DNA of 64,000 nt from CAYSQW01 sp964433135 (GTDB lineage: Bacteria; Acidobacteriota; Aminicenantia; Aminicenantales; Aminicenantaceae), in the NCBI GenBank assembly GCA_964433135.1, contig CAYSQW010000011.1, positions 12,923-76,922 of the forward strand, read 5' to 3'. The translations under genes were made by a program, and so were the position numbers. Each line of letters opens with the position of its first letter. Positions within the stretch are counted from its first letter, which is position 1. Under the pieces are notes generated by a model, which saw only the letters and a list, made by a program, of their open reading frames with translations, had not been told where the DNA came from and ran no database searches. This document shows, one piece after another, positions 1 through 7,923 of this stretch.

Positions 1-480
1 GGGATCGGTGGAGTCTATGATTACGAGATCGAAAATTTCTTCTTCCTCTTCCTTTACGAAGGCGGCGCCGTCGTCTATCAGGATCCGCAGCCTCGGATCC
101 TGGAACGAACATGCCGTACCCGGGAAAAATTTTTTTGCCGCGTCGACGACATCCTTATCGATCTCCACCATCACGACTTCCTTGATCTCAGGGTATTTAA
201 GCACTTCTCGAGCGGTGCCACCATCACCGCCCCCTATGATCAGAACGCGCTCGGGTGATTTCAGTAACTGGAGAGGGACATGCGTCAGCAGTTCATGATA
301 TACGAACTCGTCTCCTTCTGTAAGCATAACCATGCCGTCGATCGTCATGACACGGCCGTAGACCGCCGTCTTCAGAACATCGATGGTCTGGAATGCCGTC
401 CGTTTATGATAAAGATGCTCTTTTACCTTGAGCGTCAAACCCACGCCGTCGTCTATTTTTTCCGTATACCAGAGGTCCAT
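1..480 (-). CDS. speE: Spermidine synthase (polyamine aminopropyltransferase), C-terminus off the window
   Basis: This enzyme transfers an aminopropyl group from decarboxylated S-adenosylmethionine to putrescine, or to agmatine in some lineages. The first 160 residues are present and the rest lies beyond base 1. The protein begins MDLWYTEK, has the N-terminal strand domain, then the Rossmann glycine motif GGGDGGTAREVLKY and the acidic segment VEIDKDVV, followed by DDGAAFV and the start of the DLVIIDSTD active-site loop, all typical of SpeE. It starts 9 bp after pdaD ends and is the third gene of a speD-pdaD-speE operon. The family call is firm. The preferred amine acceptor cannot be told from this fragment. 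Confidence 0.95.
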   Translation of the reverse strand, partial: MDLWYTEKIDDGVGLTLKVKEHLYHKRTAFQTIDVLKTAVYGRVMTIDGMVMLTEGDEFVYHELLTHVPLQLLKSPERVLIIGGGDGGTAREVLKYPEIKEVVMVEIDKDVVDAAKKFFPGTACSFQDPRLRILIDDGAAFVKEEEEEIFDLVIIDSTDP

Positions 481-489
481 GGCTTCTCC

Positions 490-954
490 TCATTCCCACA
501 GAGCGACGCCGGCGAAAACGCCTCCGTTAACGGAGACGCGATGTTCGGCCGCTTCTATGAGGATATCTTTTATGCGGCGGTGGCGCTTCTTGAATCCGGC
601 TTCCGCCATCCGGGTTACCGCTGCTTCAGCTTCTCCGCGCGAAATCACCCCGCTTACCTCCATGATGAGGCCGGCTTCGCCTTCCTCCATGGGGAGAGCA
701 ACGGCGACCGCGGCGGAGATGATCTCTCCCGGAATTCGGGAGCCGTGGAAGGCATAGGCGACCGGAAGGAAAGATCCCGGCGGGATGGGGATGGGCTCGC
801 TCTTTCGGCAGTAAGGGGGAACGATGCTGCTCATTTTGATCAGGTTCGTGTCCCCGATGCCGGCTTCGATCAGGCAATTGTCGAAGACATTTAGATCGGT
901 AAGGCCTTCGGAGGTCGCAGAAATCAGAAAATATCGTTTGGGCGTCACTAACAT
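490..954 (-). CDS. pdaD: Pyruvoyl-dependent arginine decarboxylase proenzyme
   Basis: The enzyme decarboxylates arginine to agmatine using a pyruvoyl group made by self-cleavage. The 154-residue reading begins MLVTPKRYFLIS. It contains KMSSIVPP around residues 40-47, the serinolysis site of the PvlArgDC family, where cleavage falls between Ser42 and Ser43. The C-terminal part contains SRIPGEIISAAVAVALP and the EVSG segment typical of the family. A longer open frame exists upstream, but it overlaps speD in a shadow frame. The ATG at 954 leaves only 10 bp after speD, so I chose it. Its place between speD and speE points to polyamine synthesis from arginine rather than ornithine. Confidence 0.93.
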   Translation of the reverse strand: MLVTPKRYFLISATSEGLTDLNVFDNCLIEAGIGDTNLIKMSSIVPPYCRKSEPIPIPPGSFLPVAYAFHGSRIPGEIISAAVAVALPMEEGEAGLIMEVSGVISRGEAEAAVTRMAEAGFKKRHRRIKDILIEAAEHRVSVNGGVFAGVALWE

Positions 955-964
955 GAAAGCTCCT

Positions 965-1348
965 TTATCCGCAGGGTTTATGCGCAAGCTTGCCGGGAGC
1001 ATCGAAGAGCCCGCGTTTGATTTCCGTGACCGAGGTATTCGGTGACCGGAGATCGTCTTTGAGGCTGGTATGGATGATCCAGGGATCGATGGATTCACCG
1101 CAGGTGAAAATGTCGACGGCGGCATAACCGTATTCCGGCCAGGAGTGAACCGATACATGAGATTCGGCGATAACCACCACACCGGAGACGCCGTGAGGAG
1201 AGAAATGATGAAAGGTGCTGGCGACGATGGTGGCTTTCGCCTTTTCCACGGCCTCGATCATGGCTTTACTTATAAATTCCCGGTCATTTAAAAGATCACT
1301 GTCACATTCGTACAGTTCAACGAGTATCTGTCTTCCAAGGGCTTGCAT
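965..1348 (-). CDS. speD: S-adenosylmethionine decarboxylase proenzyme
   Basis: This is the prokaryotic class 1B AdoMet decarboxylase, which supplies decarboxylated AdoMet to SpeE. The protein has 127 residues. It carries the self-processing site in AESHVSVHSWPEYGYAAVD: cleavage is expected between Glu62 and Ser63, giving a pyruvoyl group, with His68 and Cys83 (in FTCG) as the helper residues, at the same numbers as in the well-studied Thermotoga enzyme. The start at 1348 is fixed by AAAGGAGG seven bases upstream. An in-frame ATG at 1366 has no such site. It is the first gene of the polyamine operon, and both decarboxylases in this operon are pyruvoyl enzymes. Confidence 0.95.
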   Translation of the reverse strand: MQALGRQILVELYECDSDLLNDREFISKAMIEAVEKAKATIVASTFHHFSPHGVSGVVVIAESHVSVHSWPEYGYAAVDIFTCGESIDPWIIHTSLKDDLRSPNTSVTEIKRGLFDAPGKLAHKPCG

Positions 1349-1418
1349 GATAGCCTCCTTTACCAAAAGGTGTCGATTTGCCGTTCCAACTCGAACGGGT
1401 TTGAAAAAGGAATGGGGG

Positions 1419-1532
1419 CTAGATACTCAAGGATTGGGCGTATGCTGAGACCTTATACAGCATCACCCTCGCCTCCAACGAAAGGATGAACTCGATGAAT
1501 TTTTCAGGTGAGATCTTTTTAGGTGTAAACAT
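1419..1532 (-). CDS. Possible 37-residue leader or small protein upstream of speD
   Basis: A short reading frame begins MFTPKKISPEKFIEFILSL, ends in AYAQSLSI and stops 70 bp before speD. Its composition looks protein-like, with a mixed-charge amphipathic helix, and it lies in the same direction as the polyamine operon. The ribosome-binding site is weak. Upstream on the minus strand TTGTTT and TATATT, 16 bp apart (about 1570 to 1590), could be its promoter. Polyamine genes are sometimes controlled by leader peptides, but nothing here proves that. I do not recognise a family. Confidence 0.3.
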   Translation of the reverse strand: MFTPKKISPEKFIEFILSLEARVMLYKVSAYAQSLSI

Positions 1533-1783
1533 TGCGATACCATATATTTATATAACGTCCCCAATATACTGGAATTATGAAAAAAAACAAGTCTTTTTTG
1601 TCGTGCGGAAAAGAAAAAAATCGATGGGATGCGGCGTCTATATCGTTGTTTCCCTTGCACGGCGAGGGCGTCGTTTGCTCGGGTGTCGTACCGGAATCGA
1701 GCTGTGCTAGGAAGCCGGTACGGGGAGGGATCCCGGTTGATCAACATGGTTTGATCATTTCCCGGTCTTTTCCTATGCAAACG

Positions 1784-1812
1784 TTGACTCCGGACAGTCA
1801 AATGCTTACCAT
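1784..1812 (+). promoter_or_regulatory. Candidate argF promoter
   Basis: TTGACT (1784-1789) and TACCAT (1807-1812) are separated by 17 bp. The -35 box is the left arm of a small inverted repeat, TTGACT-CCGGAC-AGTCAA, which could be an operator. The rest of the 1533-1783 stretch holds no gene that I can support. Confidence 0.4.
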
Positions 1813-1847
1813 AAATTTGTTCATATCTCATTTAAAGGAATAAAAAA

Positions 1848-2849
1848 ATGGCCTATAATCTTCGCAACCGAAATTTTCTCAAACTTCTGGATTTTTCTTC
1901 TCAGGAGATCCGCTTTCTCCTCGATCTTTCTCACGATCTCAAGAAAGCGAAATATATGGGAACCGAACAGGAAAGACTGTCCGGGAAGAATATCGCTCTG
2001 ATTTTTGAGAAATCGTCCACCCGAACACGCTGTGCCTTCGAGGTCGCATCCTATGACCAGGGTGCGCAGGTTACATATCTGGGACCTACGGGAAGCCAGA
2101 TCGGACACAAGGAATCCATGAAGGACACGGCACGTGTGCTGGGCCGCATGTACGATGGGATCGAATACCGGGGATTCGGACAGACGGTTGCCGAAGAGCT
2201 GGCGGCTTACTCCGGGGTTCCCGTCTGGAACGGACTGACAACGGAATTCCACCCCACACAGGTTCTGGCTGATCTGATGACCATGGAGGAATTCTCGGAT
2301 AAACCGCTGCGCCGGATTTCGTTCGCCTATCTGGGGGATGCGCGGAACAACATGGGGAATTCGCTTATGATCGGGGCGGCCAAAATGGGATTGGATTTCC
2401 GAGCCGTGGCTCCCAAAGAATTGCAGCCGGCGGACGACCTCGCGAAAGAAGCCTTAACGATCGCGCATTCGACGGGCGCCCGTATTACCCTGACGGAAAA
2501 CATCAATGACGGGGTCGAGGGATGTGATTTCCTCTATACAGATGTCTGGGTTTCCATGGGTGAGGCTGCCGAAGCCTGGGAATCGCGTATCCGTCTGCTC
2601 AAAGACTATCAGGTCAACGGTGATGTTATGAAAGCAACCGGCAATCCCGATACGAAATTTATGCACTGCCTGCCGGCGTTCCATAACCGGGAGACCAAGA
2701 TCGGCGAACAGATCTACCAGAAATTCGGCTTGGAAAGCATGGAAGTCAGTGAGGACGTTTTCGAATCTCCGGCTTCGATTGTTTTCGATGAAGCTGAAAA
2801 CCGGATCCATACCGCCAAAGCCGTCATGGTCGCCACCCTGGGAAGCTGA
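1848..2849 (+). CDS. argF: Ornithine carbamoyltransferase
   Basis: This enzyme makes citrulline from ornithine and carbamoyl phosphate, or runs in reverse in the arginine deiminase pathway. The 333-residue protein has the carbamoyl-phosphate motif SSTRTR around residues 56-61, EFHPTQ in the middle of the chain, the carbamoyl/ornithine hinge DVWVSMGE, and the catalytic loop MHCLPAFH. Length and motifs match the family over its full extent. AAAGGA lies eight bases before the ATG. It is divergent from the arginine-consuming polyamine operon, so the two units share the 1349-1847 region. Catabolic and anabolic roles cannot be separated from sequence alone, because no other arginine genes are present here. 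Confidence 0.96.
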   Translation: MAYNLRNRNFLKLLDFSSQEIRFLLDLSHDLKKAKYMGTEQERLSGKNIALIFEKSSTRTRCAFEVASYDQGAQVTYLGPTGSQIGHKESMKDTARVLGRMYDGIEYRGFGQTVAEELAAYSGVPVWNGLTTEFHPTQVLADLMTMEEFSDKPLRRISFAYLGDARNNMGNSLMIGAAKMGLDFRAVAPKELQPADDLAKEALTIAHSTGARITLTENINDGVEGCDFLYTDVWVSMGEAAEAWESRIRLLKDYQVNGDVMKATGNPDTKFMHCLPAFHNRETKIGEQIYQKFGLESMEVSEDVFESPASIVFDEAENRIHTAKAVMVATLGS

Positions 2850-2983
2850 CGCGATCTTTTTTTATTGGATTTTGATGTAAGCTTTAATCGCTGAGGATAG
2901 AAATCGCCGGACAATCCGCGGAAGCGCCCTCTTTTCACGCGGATGAGAGACGAGGGGGCGAAACACGGCGAGGGATGGACACC

Positions 2984-3655
2984 CTATTTAGGAAAATAAG
3001 GACAGCGGCTTCCGTGGCACTGGGCGTTGAGTCCGTGATTCCGGCACCTGCCCGCCATGACCGCGGAGGGAAGTTCATAGCCTAATTTGCGGAGGGATAT
3101 GACCGCCAGGGTCAGAGTCGCATATGTACTGAGCGCACAGCACCTCGGTCCGCCGAGCTTGCCCACACGATGGATGGCTTCGCCGGCTGATATCAGCGCG
3201 GAAGAGCGCTCTTCCTTTTTAAAAGGAGTGGAGCGGAGGACAATGCTGACGGCGGTTCCCAAACCAGCCGCCGCACCGCAGGTTCCGAGAAATCCGCAGG
3301 CCCCCGCGGGGACCATCAGTCCCCGTTTCAAGGCCTCTTTAATCTGGGCTTCGGTGAAATCGTACCCGCTGTTTTTTAAGGCGGCGATGAGGATCCCACC
3401 CACCAGACCGTGATGCCAGGGGCCGTGAAAGGGGAGGTTTTCGGAGGCTGTCCAACTTTTTCTCAACTCTTCGATGACGGCTTCATACATCGCGACGGGA
3501 TCCTTTTCCTTCCGGTTTGGGACCACATCGAAAAGCCGCGGCATGAATCGGGCGTAATCTTCTCCGGTCAAATCATCACATGCCAGGGCCGTGGACATGA
3601 AATCGTCATATCCGTCGATCTTGGCGCATTCTTCGAATTCACTGGGTTTCATCAT
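2984..3655 (-). CDS. Cys-rich protein, DUF5714-like
   Basis: The 223-residue protein has a central segment FHGPWHHGLVGGILIAALKN, a glycine/cysteine-rich stretch GACGFLGTCGAAAGLGTA, a GGPRCCALST motif, and a C-terminal cluster CRNHGLNAQCHGSRCPYF. These resemble the uncharacterised DUF5714 family; I am recalling the family and could not search. The His and Cys clusters suggest metal or Fe-S binding, which is inference. Its ATG overlaps the stop of the upstream ArsR-type regulator (ATGA), so the two are translationally coupled, and the regulator probably controls this gene. No signal peptide is seen. Biochemical role unknown. Confidence 0.8.
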   Translation of the reverse strand: MMKPSEFEECAKIDGYDDFMSTALACDDLTGEDYARFMPRLFDVVPNRKEKDPVAMYEAVIEELRKSWTASENLPFHGPWHHGLVGGILIAALKNSGYDFTEAQIKEALKRGLMVPAGACGFLGTCGAAAGLGTAVSIVLRSTPFKKEERSSALISAGEAIHRVGKLGGPRCCALSTYATLTLAVISLRKLGYELPSAVMAGRCRNHGLNAQCHGSRCPYFPK

Positions 3656-4026
3656 TTATTCCTTTCCGTATTTGAAACGGGAGCCGGATTGCGAGGCTTT
3701 TGAGCTCCTTTGATTCGGTGGTGATCCAGGTATTTGCGATAGACCTGATTGATCCGTTCGAGTCTTTGGGCGTCGACCCGGTAGTAGGAAGAGGTCTTCT
3801 CTTTTCTGACGGAGAGAAGGCCGCCGCTTTTAAGAGCATTGAGATGATGCGATGCCAGCTGCTGGGAGACGCTCAGATCCCGCAAGATCTCGCTGACTCG
3901 CTTTTCCCCCTTGGATAAAAGGCATATGATGCGCAGCCGGTTGGGATCGGATATCAACCTGAGATCCTCCGCCAGCCCCGCGATTCCGGGATCGCGGACA
4001 CATGGATGCATATCTTTTTCAGACAC
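3652..4026 (-). CDS. ArsR-family winged-helix transcriptional regulator
   Basis: This is a small DNA-binding repressor of about 124 residues. The helix-turn-helix reads VSEILRDLSVSQQLASHHLN, followed by the wing LLSVRKEKTSSYYRVD, a typical ArsR/SmtB layout. A GTG start at 4026 is preferred because AAAGGAG lies eight bases upstream; an in-frame ATG at 4068 lies at about the predicted transcription start. The N-terminal DMHPCVRD segment has one Cys, but the classic ELCVC metal-binding motif is absent from the recognition helix, so the signal is not obvious. It overlaps the DUF5714-like gene by 4 bp. An inverted repeat over its own transcription start suggests autoregulation. Confidence 0.88.
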   Translation of the reverse strand: MSEKDMHPCVRDPGIAGLAEDLRLISDPNRLRIICLLSKGEKRVSEILRDLSVSQQLASHHLNALKSGGLLSVRKEKTSSYYRVDAQRLERINQVYRKYLDHHRIKGAQKPRNPAPVSNTERNK

Positions 4027-4040
4027 CGTCGCGGCTCCTT

Positions 4041-4074
4041 TACAAATTAATGTTTTTACAAACCGCAATTTGTA
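4041..4074 (-). promoter_or_regulatory. Inverted-repeat operator candidate for the ArsR-type regulator
   Basis: TACAAATT (4041-4048) and AATTTGTA (4067-4074) form a perfect 8-bp inverted repeat with 18 bp between the arms. It lies just downstream of the -10 box and covers the expected transcription start, where repressor binding would block initiation. Confidence 0.5.
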
Positions 4075-4102
4075 TTATAGGGGATATACATGCGAAAATC
4101 AA
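4074..4102 (-). promoter_or_regulatory. Sigma-70-type promoter of the arsR-DUF5714 unit
   Basis: Read on the minus strand, TTGATT (4102-4097) and a perfect TATAAT (4079-4074) are 17 bp apart, and the leader then runs into the AAAGGAG before the GTG at 4026. Spacing and sequence are close to consensus. Confidence 0.6.
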
Positions 4103-4207
4103 TCTTTTCGGACCATATGAGCAAGTCGGCGGCTCATGAAACCGCAGTCGACTATGCCGATCCGCCCGTTGCGCGGTTGACGTGGTGATATAGGCTCGCC
4201 CGGAGGG

Positions 4208-4264
4208 TGAAGAATGTCGATAATTGAAATAGAAGGTTTTTTTAACACGTATCGACATTCTTCA
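4208..4264. repeat. 15-bp perfect inverted repeat with 27-nt loop
   Basis: TGAAGAATGTCGATA (4208-4222) is exactly inverted at 4250-4264. It starts 9 bp after the end of the lipid-kinase gene on the minus strand. As RNA it would form a strong stem, but no U-run follows, so it is not a textbook terminator. It could be a processing or anti-exonuclease hairpin, or a small mobile-repeat remnant. Confidence 0.6.
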
Positions 4265-4272
4265 TGAATAGC

Positions 4273-5175
4273 TCAGGTTAGGATGGTTATTTCTTTGGGG
4301 ATGACCCTGAGTGCAACCGGCGTTTGCCCCAAAAGTTCTCCGTCGGCCATCAAAAGCAGGGGAGGATCTCCGGCCAGGTTGATCGTCTCGGATTTGATGT
4401 TGACGACCTTGGGATGCTTGAGATGAGAGCCTGAGAAAATCCGGCTGAATATGGAAATGATGTCGCGGCGATTGACTTGATTGAAGAGAACGAGATCGAC
4501 TTGCCCGTCGGCCGTGTCGGCCAAGGGCGCGATCATCATGTTCCCTCCCGTGTATTTGGAATTGGAAAGAACCAGGGCGCTGTTCATGTATGTCGTGGAA
4601 TCTCCCCGGGTTTCGATGTCAATCCGGTTTTTCATCCCTTTGGCCAGCCGAATGAGAACAGCCAGACTGTAACCGGCGGAACCGAGGAATTTCAGGCGCT
4701 GATTGGTCAGGCGGAGGATATCGGCGATCAAGCCGATCCCCACGATATTCAAGGAATAGCGGCGGACCGTTTTATCTTCGGCTTGATAATGGATCTCGAC
4801 CAGATCGACATTTCGCCGTCTCCCGGACAGGATGTTGTCGACGGCCTGCTCCGCCGTCAGCGTGCCGAAATCGCGGATGAAGGAATTACCGGTTCCCGCC
4901 GGGATCAGCCCGATTTCCGGGAGCTTGGGAGGGCGCCCCTGGGAATAAAGTCCGTTGATCACTTCGAAAGACGTACCGTCGCCCCCCAAACAGAGTATGC
5001 GGTCGTATTCCTTTGGGATCGAATCCCGGGCGATGTCGATCGCGTGACCGGGATATTCGGACAGGCGCACCTCGAGACCCGGAATCTCGGCGTTGAGCCG
5101 GGGAGAAATGCGGTCGAAACATTTGCGGCCGCGCCCGTGCCGTGCCGCTGGATTGACGATCAGTAGTGTTTTCAT
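4273..5175 (-). CDS. Diacylglycerol/sphingosine-type lipid kinase (YegS/DgkB-like)
   Basis: The 300-residue protein belongs to the DAGK catalytic superfamily, cytosolic ATP-dependent kinases that phosphorylate lipid alcohols at the membrane. It starts MKTLLIVNPAARHGRG, has the nucleotide loop LCLGGDGTSFEVINGL (GGDGT at 64-68) and the second motif IPAGTGNSF near residue 91. The C-terminal beta-sandwich domain ends in a short GELLGQTPVALRVIP segment usual for the family. The start at 5175 is chosen because the conserved domain begins immediately there; the ribosome-binding site is weak. It stands alone, so the substrate cannot be inferred. Confidence 0.92.
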   Translation of the reverse strand: MKTLLIVNPAARHGRGRKCFDRISPRLNAEIPGLEVRLSEYPGHAIDIARDSIPKEYDRILCLGGDGTSFEVINGLYSQGRPPKLPEIGLIPAGTGNSFIRDFGTLTAEQAVDNILSGRRRNVDLVEIHYQAEDKTVRRYSLNIVGIGLIADILRLTNQRLKFLGSAGYSLAVLIRLAKGMKNRIDIETRGDSTTYMNSALVLSNSKYTGGNMMIAPLADTADGQVDLVLFNQVNRRDIISIFSRIFSGSHLKHPKVVNIKSETINLAGDPPLLLMADGELLGQTPVALRVIPKEITILT

Positions 5176-5410
5176 GGCGAGCCGTTGTGTTTTTATAGCA
5201 TAAGCAGGCGAAGCCTGCAACTTTTTCCCGCGAGATATATGACGGCGTTGATCCCCGGAGGGACCGGATCGGATCTCAAGCGGCTTCAGGGCTTCTGGCC
5301 GGCATAGATACTTCCATGAAAAGGCCGGGCGTGCCTTTTGGCGATGATTTTGGTGCTTCGGGTTGGGGAAGCGTTTCGAAAACGGGTGGATAAGACGGGC
5401 TCTTCATGGT

Positions 5411-5440
5411 TTGACCGGTTTGCGGTCCGGGTGGTAGACT
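5411..5440 (+). promoter_or_regulatory. Candidate promoter of the amidohydrolase gene
   Basis: TTGACC (5411-5416) and TAGACT (5435-5440) are separated by 18 bp. The predicted transcription start is near 5447, leaving a short leader that holds the GAGGAGGGG ribosome-binding site. Confidence 0.45.
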
Positions 5441-5464
5441 GCTGTCTTGAGGAGGGGCGATATC

Positions 5465-7231
5465 ATGAAAAAGGGTTTTGGAACCTTATTCATTCTGGGC
5501 GTTTTTTGGGGGGCCTGTTCGAATTCCGCGGTCGATCTGGTGCTTAAAAACGGCCAGGTCTATACGGGAGAAGAGAACCATCCCTGGGCCTCGGCGGTCG
5601 CGGTCAAAGGGAACAAGATCGTTGCGGTTTTGGACGAAGATGAGGGGACCGAGAAATATATCGGCCCGTCGACTCAGGTCATTGATCTGGACGGCCGGTT
5701 TGTCATGCCGGGTTTTATCGACGCTCATGTTCATTTCGCTCAATATGCCGCTCAGCAGCACGATATCATGCTGATGAACGTGGATGATGACGAAGGGCTG
5801 ATAGAGGAGCTTCGCAGGGTCGTCGACAACGTGGGACCGGATGAATGGATCACCGGAGGCGACTGGAGCGGCGCCATTCAATGGATGGAAGGCAGAGGCG
5901 AACTCGACGGCACCAAGGCCGAGAATCGCTGGGATCCGGATCGAAAAACCATAGATCCCGTGACACGTGACAATCCCTGTCTTTTGAACAGTTATGACGG
6001 TGAACTTTTTCTGGCGAATACCGCGGCGCTTCATGCGGCGGGACTGGAAAATTCGAAGCTGGAAGGTATGCGGCTCGATAGGCACGGGAAGACGACGGGA
6101 CTTCTGATGAGAGGCTCGCCCGCCGTCGAAATGATCCGCGCTCATGTCCAACCAAAGTCGGAAGCGAGGATCCTGAACGAATACCGCGCCGGCCTGCGGC
6201 TGATGGCGGAAATGGGATTCGTGGAATACCATGATATGTTCAGGAGTTTTAAAGAGGTGGACCGTTATCTCCGGCTTCAGGAAGACGGCGCGCTGACCTG
6301 CCGGGTATGGCTCAGGCCCTGGCTGGATCTGAAAGAGGAGATGTTCGCGGGGAATTTCACCATGGGGATGCACCCCAAAACCGGCGATCGGGATTATTTC
6401 CTGCGTTTCGGCGGCTTCAAGAGCGCCAACGACGGTTTTTTGGGAGATCGGGGCGCCATGTTGTTCGACCCCTATACGGATAGGCCCGATTACAAGGGGC
6501 ACTATCAGGAATACAACAGTGATTCCGACGTCCCCGGAAGCCTGGTCGGGAATCCCGAGGTCTATGCGGGACACTGCCGGGACGCCGTGGAACACGGTTT
6601 TTGCGTCGACTCCCATGCCATAGGCGACAGGGGTGTTTCCGAAGTCATCGATGTCCTCGAGCGCATCCATGCGGAAACGGATACGGACATGAGTCTGTTC
6701 CGGATCATCCACGCCGAAGTCGTGCAGCCGCGGGAATTCGAAAGGATCAAGCGATTGAATCTCATCGTGGAAACCAATCCCAGCCAGCTCGCTGACGATA
6801 TGCGCTGGCTCATCGACAGATTGGGGCCGGAAAGAGAGAAGCTGTGTTTCCCTTTCCGGAACTTTTTGGATAAAGGGATCGTCATGAATTTCGGCTCGGA
6901 TATACCCGGCAACGCCGGCGCCATGTTTTTCAATGATCCGAAGTATGTTTTGAATGCAGCGGTCAACCGCACCAACAATGAAGGAGAGCCTGGAGGCGGA
7001 TGGATTCCGGAGCAGAAGATCAGCATGGAAGAAGCCATCAAGTGCTTCACCTTAAACGGCGCCTACGGATGCATGCGGGAAGACAGTGTGCGGGGAACCC
7101 TTAAGCAGGGCAAGCTGGCCGACATCGTGGTGATCGACCGGAACATCGTCAAGAACGATCCTCGCGATGTGCTCAATATGAATGTCATGATGACGATCGT
7201 CGACGGGCGGATCGTTTTCCGAAAGGATTGA
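5465..7231 (+). CDS. Exported amidohydrolase, YtcJ-like
   Basis: This is a metal-dependent hydrolase of the amidohydrolase superfamily (YtcJ/NfdA-like branch), usually about 550-600 residues. The 588-residue reading has a short hydrophobic leader ending FWGAC with Cys18, possibly a lipoprotein, although Trp at -3 is unusual. The metal motif is DAHVHF (His88, His90). Later motifs are DSHAIGDRG and FGSDIPG, the latter with the catalytic Asp, followed by the usual composite beta-domain GKLADIVVIDRN. The start is fixed by GAGGAGGGG. A paralogue lies at 44286-46022. Substrates in this branch are poorly known; amide or N-formyl compounds are likely. Confidence 0.9.
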   Translation: MKKGFGTLFILGVFWGACSNSAVDLVLKNGQVYTGEENHPWASAVAVKGNKIVAVLDEDEGTEKYIGPSTQVIDLDGRFVMPGFIDAHVHFAQYAAQQHDIMLMNVDDDEGLIEELRRVVDNVGPDEWITGGDWSGAIQWMEGRGELDGTKAENRWDPDRKTIDPVTRDNPCLLNSYDGELFLANTAALHAAGLENSKLEGMRLDRHGKTTGLLMRGSPAVEMIRAHVQPKSEARILNEYRAGLRLMAEMGFVEYHDMFRSFKEVDRYLRLQEDGALTCRVWLRPWLDLKEEMFAGNFTMGMHPKTGDRDYFLRFGGFKSANDGFLGDRGAMLFDPYTDRPDYKGHYQEYNSDSDVPGSLVGNPEVYAGHCRDAVEHGFCVDSHAIGDRGVSEVIDVLERIHAETDTDMSLFRIIHAEVVQPREFERIKRLNLIVETNPSQLADDMRWLIDRLGPEREKLCFPFRNFLDKGIVMNFGSDIPGNAGAMFFNDPKYVLNAAVNRTNNEGEPGGGWIPEQKISMEEAIKCFTLNGAYGCMREDSVRGTLKQGKLADIVVIDRNIVKNDPRDVLNMNVMMTIVDGRIVFRKD

Positions 7232-7254
7232 TCCGTGTTGATATCGCGCGGGAT

Positions 7255-7923
7255 TCAGAAATCCTTGAAGGGATGCGCGAATCGCTTCGCATAGGCGTTG
7301 TGTTTTTTAAGCATCGAATTCCAATATAAATTCGACAGGCCCGTCAACCTGGATAATTTCATGAAAAACTTCTGGCCAGCGGAAAGACGCTCATGCGGAG
7401 CCAACTTTTTCACGATTTTTTCATCGAATCGGCCCGTAAGGGCGTACTGCCTCCCTAAATCGGTGAAGAGTTGAAAAAGTCTCTTCGTCATCCAGGAGGG
7501 CATGATGCGGATGCCTTCCGCCCCGCCCCGAATCACGATTCCCGAGAAGCGGCAACCCAGGCGGCCGGCGAATTTTTCCATGTAGCGGGCCACAAAGCGT
7601 GAGTGAATCGGTTCGGGAAATCCGGACTGGATGACGAATCCGAGAGAAGGTTGTTTCCCTCCCGCCGGTATGTTTTCTAACGCTTCGATGAAGTGTTTTA
7701 CGATCCCGGGCATGGCGTCGGTATAAAGCGGGAAGATGATGATGGCATGCTCGGCATTCCGGAATGCCGCTGTGTTTTCGACCGTTTCCTTTACCCGGTT
7801 CAGATAGAACAGCTCGGAGGAACAGCCTTTGTGTGAATGAAAACCTTTGAGAAAGTTTTCCATGAGGAGGGTCGAATTGCTTTCCCGACCGCGGGGAGAA
7901 CCATTAAACACGGTCAATCGCAT
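7255..7923 (-). CDS. Flavodoxin-like / NADPH-dependent FMN reductase family protein (second of pair)
   Basis: The 222-residue protein begins MRLTVFNGSPRGRESNSTLL, the FMN phosphate-binding loop of the flavodoxin-like reductase family. It continues with an IIIFPLYTDAMPGIVKHFIEAL segment typical of the FMN ring-binding region (P-L-Y-x-x-x-M-P-G). The C-terminal half is a helical extension. It starts 20 bp inside the end of the upstream flavodoxin-like gene, so the two are a co-translated pair, possibly a heteromer. Redox partner and substrate are unknown. Confidence 0.8.
   Translation of the reverse strand: MRLTVFNGSPRGRESNSTLLMENFLKGFHSHKGCSSELFYLNRVKETVENTAAFRNAEHAIIIFPLYTDAMPGIVKHFIEALENIPAGGKQPSLGFVIQSGFPEPIHSRFVARYMEKFAGRLGCRFSGIVIRGGAEGIRIMPSWMTKRLFQLFTDLGRQYALTGRFDEKIVKKLAPHERLSAGQKFFMKLSRLTGLSNLYWNSMLKKHNAYAKRFAHPFKDF

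Noticed and set aside
280..894. Plus-strand open frames over speE and pdaD
   Set aside because: They are shadows of two genes with clear catalytic motifs on the minus strand.
1463..1831. 122-codon minus-strand frame upstream of argF
   Set aside because: Low-complexity Arg/Ser-rich translation and no ribosome-binding site or family signature.
5486..6712. Long open frame (408 codons) on the minus strand inside the amidohydrolase gene
   Set aside because: It is antisense to a gene with complete family motifs, and its translation has no recognisable features.
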